Shown here: positions 8,059 through 17,008 of the stretch, piece after piece
How the letters are laid out: the number at the start of each line of letters is the position of its first letter
How positions within the stretch are numbered: the stretch's first letter is position 1
From: Pseudomonadales bacterium
GTDB lineage: Bacteria > Pseudomonadota > Gammaproteobacteria > Pseudomonadales > Azotimanducaceae
Direction of reading: 5' to 3'
NCBI GenBank assembly: GCA_022822135.1
Contig: JAJECH010000038.1
Coordinates: 1 to 43,192 of the forward strand
Length of the DNA: 43,192 nt
Position numbers and translations under genes: made by a program
The notes under the pieces: generated by a model
Databases searched by the model: none
What the model was told of the DNA's origin: nothing
The model's input: the letters and a program-made list of their open reading frames with translations, nothing else

Positions 8059-10701
8059 TTAAAACTCTGGTCGCCAGCGAACTTCTAGGCCGATCTGACG
8101 AGGTTTAGTCAAGGTGCCTTGCGCTGGGTTGCCCGCGATCGTGGAAACGTGCAAGTACTCGATTACACCGATTTCATCAAACACGTTCTGTACAAATAAC
8201 GTTGCTGATATCGTTTCTGCTGGATTGGTCCAGGTACTGCGGACATCGAATCGAGACTACGCCGGTAGCGTCGAAACATCGAGATTACTCAGATCGGAAA
8301 ATCGCTCAGAGACCCAGCTGTACGTTCCTAACACTTGCAGGTCTCCCGCAATCGCGCCTGAGAGTGGCGTCTCGTAGCTTGCGCTCAATGCCCATTTGTG
8401 ATTCGGTTGCATCGGCAACTGGTGACCGGTCATGTCGGTCGGAAGAACGTACTCGCTCGTAGTCGGCATGCCGGTATTGAAGTCAATATGGTCCCACATA
8501 CCAGTACGAGGGTTGGGATCGCCTCGAATGACTTCTAAGTGCGGACCGATCGTGGAGTCGAGATACGCATAGAAACCACTCAATCGCCAGCGATCGTTTA
8601 CGTGATAGATGAAGTCAACTTCGCCGCCCCAAATCTTCGTATCGTCAATGTTGTTGGTGAATTCAATGACGGGTGACGCAGAGAACTGATCGAACAACCC
8701 GTCGGTAAGGTTTTGTCGAGCGTCCTGAGGTTCAATTTGCCCCGTAATTTGATAGTTGTCGAACGTGTTATAGAAAACGGCTGAGGTTAAACGCATTCGT
8801 CCATCCATGTATAAGCCTTTAACACCTAACTCATAGTTGATCAGCGTCTCTTCTTTCACGAATTGCGGAACCGCGTCCGATTTTGGATTGAAACTACCCG
8901 CGCGGTACCCGGTCGATACCCGTCCATAAATCAGTCGATCTTCTTCCGGCGAATACTCAAGACTGATGTGACCGATAGGCTGATCCCAGGTTCGTGGATT
9001 GGGATCTGAATCGTCGAATATGACCTCCAACGGGACGCCGCCAACAAAACCAAAACCAAATTTCGCCCAACCGCCGTTTGTTTCTTGAGTCTTTTTATCT
9101 TCCGTGTAACGCAGACCTCCAGACACCAGCCATTGATCGTTGACCTCGTACTCGGCGTTTAAAAACGCAGCTCTGGTTTTTGAGCTCGCTGTCGTCTGAA
9201 ACAGCAACCACTGTGTGTGGTCATTACCTTCTGGGCATTGCCAATAATTCCCAGGTGTACCCATCGCAATCGCTTCTTCCGCCGACGAAGCGGCGCCGAA
9301 AATCGTAACAAGCAAGGTGAGCGCATCTTGACAACCACCAGCAAAGCCGGCGGCGATGGCTGCTTCGTCCGGGTCTAAGTATGCCCACGTATTGGTGTAG
9401 ACGAAACTAGGCACTCCCCACCACGTGTGATTCTCGTAGGTAAACAAGCCAGCGATAAAGTTGAATGGTCCATCCAAATCGGAAATGAGCTGTAGCTCGT
9501 GAGAACTTTCGGTATAGTCGTAAAACACCTCAAGCTGTTCATCGACTAACGGTACATCAGCATCCGAAGCGGTAAACCGATCCGTCGGACTCGCAACACG
9601 ATTCGCCATATCGCGGTCACGCTGAACCTGCGCGAAGTTGTCCGTATCGCCGTAGTTGTAACGTACCGTATAGTTGTCGTTTAGTTCAAAACTGAAAGCA
9701 ACTGCCGATTGTTCGCCGGTGCTAGCGCCAACGGCAGATCGATTTACATCAAGTACGTTCTTAATATCGCCACACTCCCAGGCGGGCGTGAGCATAGGGC
9801 AACCCTCGGGAACGGATGGAAGTTGTCCGTCATATAGATAAAACGCGTTTGGACGGGTTTGTCCGAGGGTCATAAACGTAGGAGTGGTTGAATCGAAATT
9901 CGTTAACAAGACCTGTGAACGTGGCGTACCGTTGTCATCTAACTTGGAGTATCGTAGATTCAGATCCATCCGATCAGTGTGAACCCGCAGTTGGGGTGCG
10001 ATGAACTTCTGATCTGGTGCGTCGTAATTCCCGCCGAAGCCGATATTCTCTTGCGCACCGTCTCCGTCAAAATAGCTGCCGTTGATTCGGAAGCTAACGT
10101 TCTCGCTAATCGGTCCACCAAAAGCAACGCCATAACGTTGCGAAAATTGGTCCGTAAGTTCTGAGTGGAACAAAGCGTCCCACTCGTCGGTAGGTTTCGT
10201 GTAGTAGTAACTGATTGATCCGGCGATCGAGTTTCTACCGTTTAGAGTACCTTGCGGACCGCGCGCGACTTCGACTCGTTCTAGGTCAAACATATTTGGA
10301 GCAACACCGTAGGTGCCAAGCGTGTACACACCGTCGACGTACGTAGCGACCGCTAAGTCCGGGTGTGTCTCACCCGCGAGTCGGGTTCCGATCCCGCGGA
10401 TCGTCGTACCTTGCCCTGTTTGCTGGCCTTCATCTTGAAATTGAAGTCCTGGGACCATTTGTTCTAGGTCATCGTTATTCGTCATGCCGAGTTCTTCAAT
10501 CAACTGACTGCTAAAAGCCGTGATAGCAACCGGTACGTCGAGGATGTTCTCTTCGCGTTTCTCAGCGGTCACGATGATCTCTTCGATATAGGCCTCGTCC
10601 TCGTCTTCTTCCTGACCTACCGTATAGGTTGCGAAAAGTGCCAAGCACAACGCCAATCCCGAAGAGGTCAAAGAAACTAGTGCTTTCATGTTTTTCCCCA
10701 T
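8059..10701 (-). CDS. TonB-dependent receptor interrupted by an in-frame TAG
   Basis: A signal peptide (MKALVSLTSS onward) is followed by a TonB-box-like EEIIVTAEKR, a plug domain with VEVARGPQGTLNGRNS, and a 22-strand-type barrel. Reading stops at TAG (8257-8259) after residue 814. The same frame then continues for 65 more codons to TAA at 8059-8061. It encodes SRFDVRSTWTN, a TLFVQNVFDE motif and a final EVRWRPEF ending in Phe, which is the missing last strands and the barrel-assembly signal. The TAG follows LPA, where receptors usually have an aromatic residue (LPAY), so a single TAC/TAT to TAG change explains it. Without readthrough the barrel would be incomplete. ATG 10689, preceded by GGGG, is a better start than 10701. 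The receptor would import a large substrate across the outer membrane; its position beside PhyH and SDR genes suggests linkage. Confidence 0.85.
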
Positions 10702-10897
10702 CTACAGAACGCCGTTGCTGCGAGCCCAAGCTAGTACGTAGCTCTTAAAAACACTGCAGTTGTGTGGCTTCTTTCGAAGATTCACACGCGTTCTGCACCT
10801 TGATTGTACGAGTTTATGTAGCGAGTTCGGACCTATAGATATTGGCTCAGCCTTGGAAGATACTCCGTTAAAAACTCGTGATGGAGAAGGGAAATCT

Positions 10898-12949
10898 CTA
10901 TTCAGAGACGGCGGTCTGCAGATCCACAAATCGTCGATATGGCCCGTCCGCATGCGCAACCAACTCATCGTGTGTGCCCATTTCTAAAACCGAACCACCA
11001 TCTAAAAAGACGATCTTGTCTGCATGTGCAATCGTCGAGAGCCGATGTGCGATGACAAAGACCAATTTTTCCGTTGCCGCCATCTGCAAGGAGCTAACCA
11101 GGTACTTTTCCGTTTCCGGGTCGAGTGCGGAAGTGGGTTCGTCCAAGATCAGTATTTTTGACCGTCGTAGTAATCCTCGTGCGATCGCGATCCGTTGTTT
11201 CTGTCCAACCGAGATTTTCGCGTTCGTGTTACCAAGACGCGTGTTGTATTGCTCAGGAAGCGACATGACAAAATCATGAATGCCTGCGACTCGTGCGACG
11301 TGTTCAACTTCATTTTGCGAGGCGTCTTGGTTTCCGAACCGAATGTTGTCAAGGATAGAGTAAGAAAACAGTTGCGTTTCTTGGAACACATACGTGATCT
11401 GCTGTCTGAGACTGTCGATGTCAAAATCGTTTACGCTTCTGCCATCGATACGGACCACACCTTCAGTCGCGACATGAAACCGCGGTACTAAATAGGCTAG
11501 GCTGGTCTTACCAGCGCCTGTCGGTCCCACAAGTGCCACAATTTCACCGACTGAAGCACCGAAGCTGACTCCTTCTAACGCACGGCGACCGTCTGGGTAT
11601 ACCAAGCCTACCGAGTCAAACTGCACACCGTCCTTCACTTCAGGTAACGACATATCGCCGCGTTGAGCTTCAGGTTCTTGGTCAAGCAATGCGAATACGC
11701 GTCGCATCGCGGTGACATTGTCTTGGAAGCGGATATAGAGCCACGCGAGCGCCATGGCGGGTACGATCATGTATCCGTAATACGTGAATATGGCGGCGTG
11801 ATCCCCAGCCGTCATGGAACCACTAATGACTTGACTGATGACATAGAAAGAGAACCACACGAATACGACATGGCTAAAGACTTCAGCTAATTGAATTAGG
11901 AAAATCCAGAGCAGGCTCACCATTCGATGCCGATAAAACGACTCCTTGCTGTCGTCGCCAAAACGTTTCTTTTCTTTTACGTTACCGCCAAGGCTTTGTA
12001 TTGCGAGCACGTTGTCCATACCTTCTTCAATGGTCGCGGTTGTAATCGCCCCGGCAGCACGAGCCGCTTGACCCCTTCGGCGCACGAGCCGAGCGAACAG
12101 CGCGGTCATAAAAGCCAACGAAGGGAATACAGCGATCGTGACGTAAGCCACCATCATGTTGCCTGGATACGCACTCATCATTGTGAGTAGTGCTTGGGTA
12201 AACAAAAAAATCGACATTAATGGCGTATGTGTGACTTCGTAAAAAATCTCATTGATCTGAGGTGTGTCATACATCACGCGATAGATTGAATCGCCGATTC
12301 GTTGATCCTCTAGTTTCGTGATTGATAGTGACTGTATACGACTAAAAAGGTGTGATCTAAGCGTGTGGTTTAGTGCTTGTGAGAGTCGAGTGTTGAGTTT
12401 GAATTCGAACCATCCATACAAGCCTCCCGCCGTTGAATTGCCACCGTGCATCATGTTCTCAACTTGTGTCGCGTAGTCGTGACCCTCAGCTAGGCCAGAT
12501 TCGATGTGATGCTGAAATCCATCCGTGTATGAACCGATCGTCAATACAAAAATTACGCCGAAGGCCGCGAGCACGAGCGCGATTTCAAGCGGCGAGGCAC
12601 CATACAGTGCTGAAATCACTGGTTCCCAATATAAGGGGTATCCGTTGATTCTTCCATCTACCGCTTCAGGTAACGGATTAGCTAATATCACATGATCGAC
12701 GAGCATTTTCGCAGGCCACGGTAACAATGCCATCGGTATGGCATAGGATCCTAGCTTGAGGATGAACTTCGTGATATACCGACCAGGAAATAACGAGATA
12801 TATCGTGCGCTTCGCTTGATGATTCGAAACGTCTCGGCCGTACCGATGTCGGTTCGAGTGTCTAAGCCACTTGACCGACGATCGAGTTCCTCCTCACGTT
12901 CACGACGTGTTTTCCGATTAGAAGTCTCGATGTGTTCCGACTTATTCAT
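10898..12949 (-). CDS. ABC exporter, fused permease and ATPase
   Basis: At 683 residues this is a half-transporter. A charged cytoplasmic N-terminus of about 50 residues (RKTRREREEELDRR) is followed by an ABC transmembrane domain to about residue 420 and a nucleotide-binding domain after that. Walker A is GPTGAGKTS, the signature is ISVGQ instead of LSGGQ, Walker B with catalytic Glu is LILDEPTSALD, and the switch His is in VIAHRLST. It should act as a homodimer or with a second half-transporter in the inner membrane, exporting lipid, peptide or drug-like substrates. The region between the first two helices is longer than usual and includes a Gly-rich stretch near MMHGGNSTAGGL. A gap of 196 bases separates it from the receptor gene; that gap must hold the receptor promoter, but I saw no clear one. 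Confidence 0.85.
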   Translation of the reverse strand: MNKSEHIETSNRKTRREREEELDRRSSGLDTRTDIGTAETFRIIKRSARYISLFPGRYITKFILKLGSYAIPMALLPWPAKMLVDHVILANPLPEAVDGRINGYPLYWEPVISALYGASPLEIALVLAAFGVIFVLTIGSYTDGFQHHIESGLAEGHDYATQVENMMHGGNSTAGGLYGWFEFKLNTRLSQALNHTLRSHLFSRIQSLSITKLEDQRIGDSIYRVMYDTPQINEIFYEVTHTPLMSIFLFTQALLTMMSAYPGNMMVAYVTIAVFPSLAFMTALFARLVRRRGQAARAAGAITTATIEEGMDNVLAIQSLGGNVKEKKRFGDDSKESFYRHRMVSLLWIFLIQLAEVFSHVVFVWFSFYVISQVISGSMTAGDHAAIFTYYGYMIVPAMALAWLYIRFQDNVTAMRRVFALLDQEPEAQRGDMSLPEVKDGVQFDSVGLVYPDGRRALEGVSFGASVGEIVALVGPTGAGKTSLAYLVPRFHVATEGVVRIDGRSVNDFDIDSLRQQITYVFQETQLFSYSILDNIRFGNQDASQNEVEHVARVAGIHDFVMSLPEQYNTRLGNTNAKISVGQKQRIAIARGLLRRSKILILDEPTSALDPETEKYLVSSLQMAATEKLVFVIAHRLSTIAHADKIVFLDGGSVLEMGTHDELVAHADGPYRRFVDLQTAVSE

Positions 12950-13141
12950 GCAATCAGCCGTAGGCTGGATTCGAAATCGTTCATGGCTAATAAACCTATC
13001 CTAGCGAACGATCGAGTAGTGTTATTTTGTCTCAGTGCGCGGTAAAACCAGTAATCCCGAAATTGAACGTCTAAAAAGGACTGTTTCCCAACCTAATGGA
13101 CGTGGTTTTGCGGCGCATTGGGTAATCTGACCAAGGCTCTG

Positions 13142-13159
13142 TGAACTATTATTAGTTCA
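13142..13159. promoter_or_regulatory. 7-bp inverted repeat, possible operator
   Basis: TGAACTA and TAGTTCA flank TTAT in the 248-base gap between the divergent ABC exporter and DUF2799 genes. It ends 38 bases before the DUF2799 start. A perfect palindrome here suits a regulator site, but no regulator gene is adjacent. Confidence 0.4.
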
Positions 13160-13197
13160 TTCACACCTTCAATACAAAGTTCACGGAAGAACCCGAA

Positions 13198-13890
13198 ATG
13201 AAACTCCCAACCTTGATGAAAGCGAGTATGCAAAAGTCAGCTTATCTTGCTTGTTTTAGAGCCGTCTTAGTAACTAGCTGGATATTCATGCTATCGGCAT
13301 GTGCACAGTTATCAACCAATGTGTGTCCAGACAAGGATTGGCACATAAAAGGAGTCATCGCAGGAGCTAGCGGGATGTCAGTGGATGAAGCGCACAACGA
13401 CTTCGAACGCTGTGGTGTGGCATTACAGTCGGTCCGAAACGAATACATAAAAGGCTACAACGAAGGCGTCGAGAGGTACTGTACCAAGACTGGGGGTTTC
13501 CAGAGTGGTTTACAAGGGGACGCTTATCAAGGTATATGTCCTGAAGAACTCGAAGAGTCATTTCTAGTCGGATATCGCGCCGGCGCTGACTTATTCTCCG
13601 CAGATGCCGATCTTCGAGAGGCAAAAATCGCCTTCGCCAGCATACCTAGCTCGTTTATCGGCACACCACCTAGTGCGGAACACAACCGCTTTCTACTCGA
13701 AACATTTGATCAAACAAGGGACACCGCGCGAGCACTCGTAAGTCAAATGAAATGGCAACGGCCGGGTCCTTCAGAAGCAGTACTCAAGAGGTCTTACGGA
13801 AAGCGCGACCTCACCACAGTCATCAATCGATGTGAAGCCAAGAAAAAACAAGCAGAAGAACTAGGCTTTGTAGCCGATGATGTGTGTTGA
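13198..13890 (+). CDS. DUF2799 family lipoprotein
   Basis: This 230-residue protein has a lipoprotein signal with lipobox LSAC and the lipidated Cys at residue 35, so it is anchored in the periplasmic face of a membrane. The next residue is Ala, which favours outer-membrane sorting. The body carries the DUF2799 hallmark: regularly spaced Tyr/Gly/Cys in YIKGYNEGVERYC, then GDAYQGICP and FLVGYRAG. The function of the family is unknown. The mature chain contains several further Cys residues that could form disulfides. The C-terminal half is mostly helical and charged. ATG 13198 is preceded by GGAAG about ten bases upstream; a later in-frame ATG would give a more typical, shorter signal peptide. 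It appears to stand alone, with 250 gene-free bases downstream (13891-14140) in which I see nothing. Confidence 0.75.
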   Translation: MKLPTLMKASMQKSAYLACFRAVLVTSWIFMLSACAQLSTNVCPDKDWHIKGVIAGASGMSVDEAHNDFERCGVALQSVRNEYIKGYNEGVERYCTKTGGFQSGLQGDAYQGICPEELEESFLVGYRAGADLFSADADLREAKIAFASIPSSFIGTPPSAEHNRFLLETFDQTRDTARALVSQMKWQRPGPSEAVLKRSYGKRDLTTVINRCEAKKKQAEELGFVADDVC

Positions 13891-14140
13891 ATTGATGTAT
13901 CAACAGTAAGTCACAATCTATCTGGTATTTCCGCGCAGTCGTGTAACTCGAGAGGACGTGTCGTAGAGTGTTTTCTATCTTCGCGTTCTCTCCTCGCTAA
14001 GGCATTCATACAGACGGGTAAATCCAAGCTCGGCGACTCCTGCTTACAGTGGTGGTGCCATCCGACTTAGCGTCACGACACTCAGGCTTCCAAAAAAAGC
14101 AATATCTGTGTAAGCGCGGCCACTTCTAAAATGCGTTCGT

Positions 14141-15025
14141 ATGACCGTTTCACGTAAGAAACACTACTCGCGAATCCACAAGACGCTTGATCGAGTTCTC
14201 GCGCTTCTCCCCTCTAGGCAGTCGGTCGATTGGTCGAACACGATTGCCGCTCACTGGCGTTCCGATTTTTTCGGTGGTGGTCTCGAACCGATCGACGAAA
14301 TTCCCGATATCAGCTTGGACGACCTGCTTGAGATTGATCGTCAAAAGGAAGAGCTTGTCACTAACACCAGACAGTTCTGCCAAGGATTACCTGCAAACAA
14401 CGCGCTTCTGTGGGGTGCGAGAGGCACCGGTAAATCGTCTTTGATACAAGCCATATTGAATCAGTTTTCGTCAGAGGGACTAAGAGTCGTACAGGTAGAG
14501 AAGGGAGCGCTATCAGATATTGCGAACATCACTGCGCATCTAGTCGATACGCGTTTTCGTTATTTGATCGTGTGCGACGACCTGTCATTTGATGAAGATG
14601 ACGATGGATATAAGCAGCTAAAAAGTGCATTAGAAGGCAGTGTATTCGCAAGTTCCGCGAATGTGCTGATTTACGCAACGTCCAATCGACGGCACTTAAT
14701 TACCGAATATATGAGAGACAACTTGAGTTCTACGCAGACGCGCGGGGAACTTCACGAATCAGAAGCAGTCGAAGAGAAGATCTCTTTGTCGGATCGCTTT
14801 GGATTGTGGCTTTCATTCCATCAGTTCAAGCAAGACCAGTACTTGCGGGTCGCAGAATACTGGTTCAAGAAACTCGCACAGACCCATGGGTTAAAGATGA
14901 ACTGGACGCAACAGTTGCGTCAAGACTCATTGACATGGGCTTTGAACCGTGGGGTTCGAAGCGGTCGTACCGCCAATCACTTCGCGAAATATACGGTAGG
15001 AAAAACACTTCTTGAACATTCGTAG
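14141..15025 (+). CDS. DUF815 family AAA-type ATPase
   Basis: This 294-residue protein has the family layout. An N-terminal lead-in ends in LDDLLEIDRQKEELVTNTRQF, then comes NNALLWGARGTGKSS (Walker A), and YLIVCDDLSFDEDD takes the Walker B place. The later segment SSANVLIYATSNRRHLI acts as sensor 1, and LSDRFGLWLSF follows. DUF815 proteins are predicted P-loop ATPases of the AAA+ class with no settled role. The protein is cytoplasmic with no membrane segment. Its last 14 bases overlap the start of the DUF481 gene, so the two are likely translationally coupled. No strong Shine-Dalgarno is visible before the ATG. Confidence 0.82.
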   Translation: MTVSRKKHYSRIHKTLDRVLALLPSRQSVDWSNTIAAHWRSDFFGGGLEPIDEIPDISLDDLLEIDRQKEELVTNTRQFCQGLPANNALLWGARGTGKSSLIQAILNQFSSEGLRVVQVEKGALSDIANITAHLVDTRFRYLIVCDDLSFDEDDDGYKQLKSALEGSVFASSANVLIYATSNRRHLITEYMRDNLSSTQTRGELHESEAVEEKISLSDRFGLWLSFHQFKQDQYLRVAEYWFKKLAQTHGLKMNWTQQLRQDSLTWALNRGVRSGRTANHFAKYTVGKTLLEHS

Positions 15026-15989
15026 TTGGTTACGTAAGCCTTCGCTGGCTTTTTTGCTTCTGATTTCGGTTCCATTTTGCGTCAATGCTGATACGGTCGA
15101 GCTCGTCAACGGCGATCGAATATCTGGTGAGCTAATCGGGATCTCGGGAAATTTGGTCGAGTTCGAAACAACCTATGCGGGAATACTGAGAATCCAACAG
15201 GATCAAGTGGCAGCAATTGAATCAGGGAAATCGTTTCTCATCGTTGACATAGAAGGCGATCGCACCACGGCATCTTTTGATGAGGATATTGACGTAAATT
15301 CGACGTACCTCGCGAGGAGCGACACAGTGCCTTTGCTTGGCGGTGCTTCGGTGCTTGCGAATCAGATCGATTTATCGGCTTCGTACTCCACAGGGAACAG
15401 CTCGACACAGGTATATCTCCTCACTACCGAGTCTCAACTCACCCGACCTCAGTCTGAGCATGTCTTGAAGTCGGCATTCCATTTTGACACAGTTGAAGGT
15501 GAGCAACTTAAAAACCAAATCAACGTCAACTACAAGACTCGAAACTTTTTCCGTGATAAATGGTTCTATGCATTGAATGCCGATGGGTTTCGCGATCCTT
15601 TAAAACAAGTGGATTTGCGGCTTTCGCCAACGGTAGGCGTGGGCCACCGCTTTTGGGACCATACCTATAGCTCCTTAACAACCGAAATGGGAGTAGCTGC
15701 AATATTCGAGCAATCTGATGATCTGACAATGGAACATCCAGCGCTGAGTTGGGAACTTGACTATTCTCGACGCTTGTTGGGAGGTCGCTTGGAGGCATTT
15801 CATGAACATCGATTACTTGCAGCGATCGGTGACGGCTTTGTACTAGATAGTTCGAACGGGCTTAAATACGCATTGGTAGAGAACGTTCATCTGAATCTAC
15901 TCGCAACGCTGAAGCATGACACCGATGTACCTGAAGAGATCGAAAAAACTGACGTAACTTACGTAGCGGGTATCGGTCTCACGTTCTAA
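15012..15989 (+). CDS. DUF481 family outer-membrane protein
   Basis: The 325-residue product has a signal peptide with a likely cut after NA near residue 26. A short SH3-like or Sm-like segment follows (TVELVNGDRISGELIGISG...LVEFETTYAG), then a barrel domain of about 220 residues ending in VAGIGLTF with terminal Phe. This matches DUF481, the family of the YdiY-type salt-induced outer-membrane protein. The start is TTG at 15012, inside the end of the ATPase gene. AGGA at 14998-15001 supports it, and the signal peptide requires it because no ATG lies nearby in frame. The pairing of a cytoplasmic AAA+ ATPase with an outer-membrane barrel in one transcript is unexplained. Confidence 0.8.
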   Translation: MNIRSWLRKPSLAFLLLISVPFCVNADTVELVNGDRISGELIGISGNLVEFETTYAGILRIQQDQVAAIESGKSFLIVDIEGDRTTASFDEDIDVNSTYLARSDTVPLLGGASVLANQIDLSASYSTGNSSTQVYLLTTESQLTRPQSEHVLKSAFHFDTVEGEQLKNQINVNYKTRNFFRDKWFYALNADGFRDPLKQVDLRLSPTVGVGHRFWDHTYSSLTTEMGVAAIFEQSDDLTMEHPALSWELDYSRRLLGGRLEAFHEHRLLAAIGDGFVLDSSNGLKYALVENVHLNLLATLKHDTDVPEEIEKTDVTYVAGIGLTF

Positions 15990-16076
15990 GAAAATGAGTA
16001 TTAACGCACTTTTTTAGCTAACTAAACACAACACACAGTCGGTGTCATTTATAAAATTCGCGCCGCAACTTCGTGC

Positions 16077-16152
16077 GTCCCCTTCGTCTAGTGGCCCAGG
16101 ACACTGGGTTTTCATCCCAGCAACAGGGGTTCGACTCCCCTAGGGGACGCCA
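16077..16152 (+). tRNA. tRNA-Glu (anticodon UUC)
   Basis: The 76-base cloverleaf is complete. Acceptor stem 16077-16083 pairs with 16142-16148. The anticodon stem CTGGG/CCCAG encloses a 7-base loop with anticodon TTC at 16111-16113. The T arm contains GGTTCGACTCC, and CCA is encoded at 16150-16152. The D and T arms closely resemble E. coli tRNA-Glu. A TATAAA box at 16050-16055 followed by a GC-rich stretch is a plausible stable-RNA promoter. No clear terminator follows, and no integrase or repeated tRNA end was found. Confidence 0.96.
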
Positions 16153-16224
16153 ATCTTCAATCAGCTCGTAGATCTATGTTGCGAGTTGACTGCGCTCGTT
16201 ACAGCATTTCAAGTACGAATCGGG

Positions 16225-16713
16225 TCACGACTCCGAACCGTCGTCGAGATGCTCCTTTACAAGTCGAATGATCTCCTTGAGACGCTCACTTCCCTCGGCT
16301 GTCTTGCGTTGCTCAGAAAGCTCCTCTAGTGCAGAAATGAGTCGCGTGTCGCGCCACTCAAGTAATTGCTGGATAGCTCTGTCTCGAGCAGATATGTTGG
16401 GGAAGAGATAAGCATGTTTTTTCGGGGAGCGTACGATGTGTAGTAGGTGTTGTCGAATCTCCTCAGTATCGGGAGACTCTTTCCAAACCTTGCGCTCCAG
16501 CCCCACGTAAACAGGACCTATCGGAATCGAGTCATGATTTGGTCGGTGAGCAGGATGATTCGCGCAGTACGTGTAAAACGGCTCGTCAATATGCAGTTCT
16601 CGAATTTCACAGAAACTCGCAATGTCGTGATTGAAATTCGAGCCACCTCGTTTACCTTCAAGAGAGCGGTTATGCCAGCACGTACCGCAACAATCAGATC
16701 CTCCGTTTGGCAT
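16225..16713 (-). CDS. Cys-rich small protein, possible zinc-binding fold, unknown function
   Basis: This 162-residue protein has an N-terminal cluster of Cys and His (C8, C9, C12, then C35, then C50 and H53), of the form CxxC...C...CxxH, which could hold one zinc ion. The rest is helical and charged, with LLEWRDTRLISALEEL and a C-terminal coiled-coil-like stretch. I do not recognise a named family. The gene is real by its excellent Shine-Dalgarno: GGAGGTGA (16721-16728 on the minus strand) lies seven bases before the ATG. It is transcribed toward the tRNA gene, with 72 bases between. The 295 bases from 16714 to 17008 hold only its promoter region and that of the next gene. Confidence 0.65.
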   Translation of the reverse strand: MPNGGSDCCGTCWHNRSLEGKRGGSNFNHDIASFCEIRELHIDEPFYTYCANHPAHRPNHDSIPIGPVYVGLERKVWKESPDTEEIRQHLLHIVRSPKKHAYLFPNISARDRAIQQLLEWRDTRLISALEELSEQRKTAEGSERLKEIIRLVKEHLDDGSES

Positions 16714-17008
16714 CGATTTCTCACCTCCATTAGCGCTAGAGTGAAGATAGGATATGGATACGCGTTTGATCGCAAGCTACGTACCCTCATGTCCAACACT
16801 CCGAAAGACGGTATCGAAGAACTAACTGCGTTACTCTCGAGAGCACTCGAATGCTCGATTTAGAGCTTGGATTGCTAGAACGTGGTACCGAACTAATAGC
16901 TTAGTTCCATGCTACAGTTGAGCAACACAATTTGTCGATTCGTTTCATGAGGCTGCGTACCATTTTCATAGTCAATGGCACGAACGGATACGCGTTAAGG
17001 TTCAATCA

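Noticed and set aside
16130-16200. tRNA-Glu 3' end as a mobile-element attachment site
   Set aside because: No second copy of the tRNA end was found in the window and there is no integrase or phage gene.
16447-16863. 138-residue plus-strand frame over the Cys-rich gene
   Set aside because: It is antisense to a gene with a perfect Shine-Dalgarno and coherent motifs, and its own product is Arg-rich with no domain.
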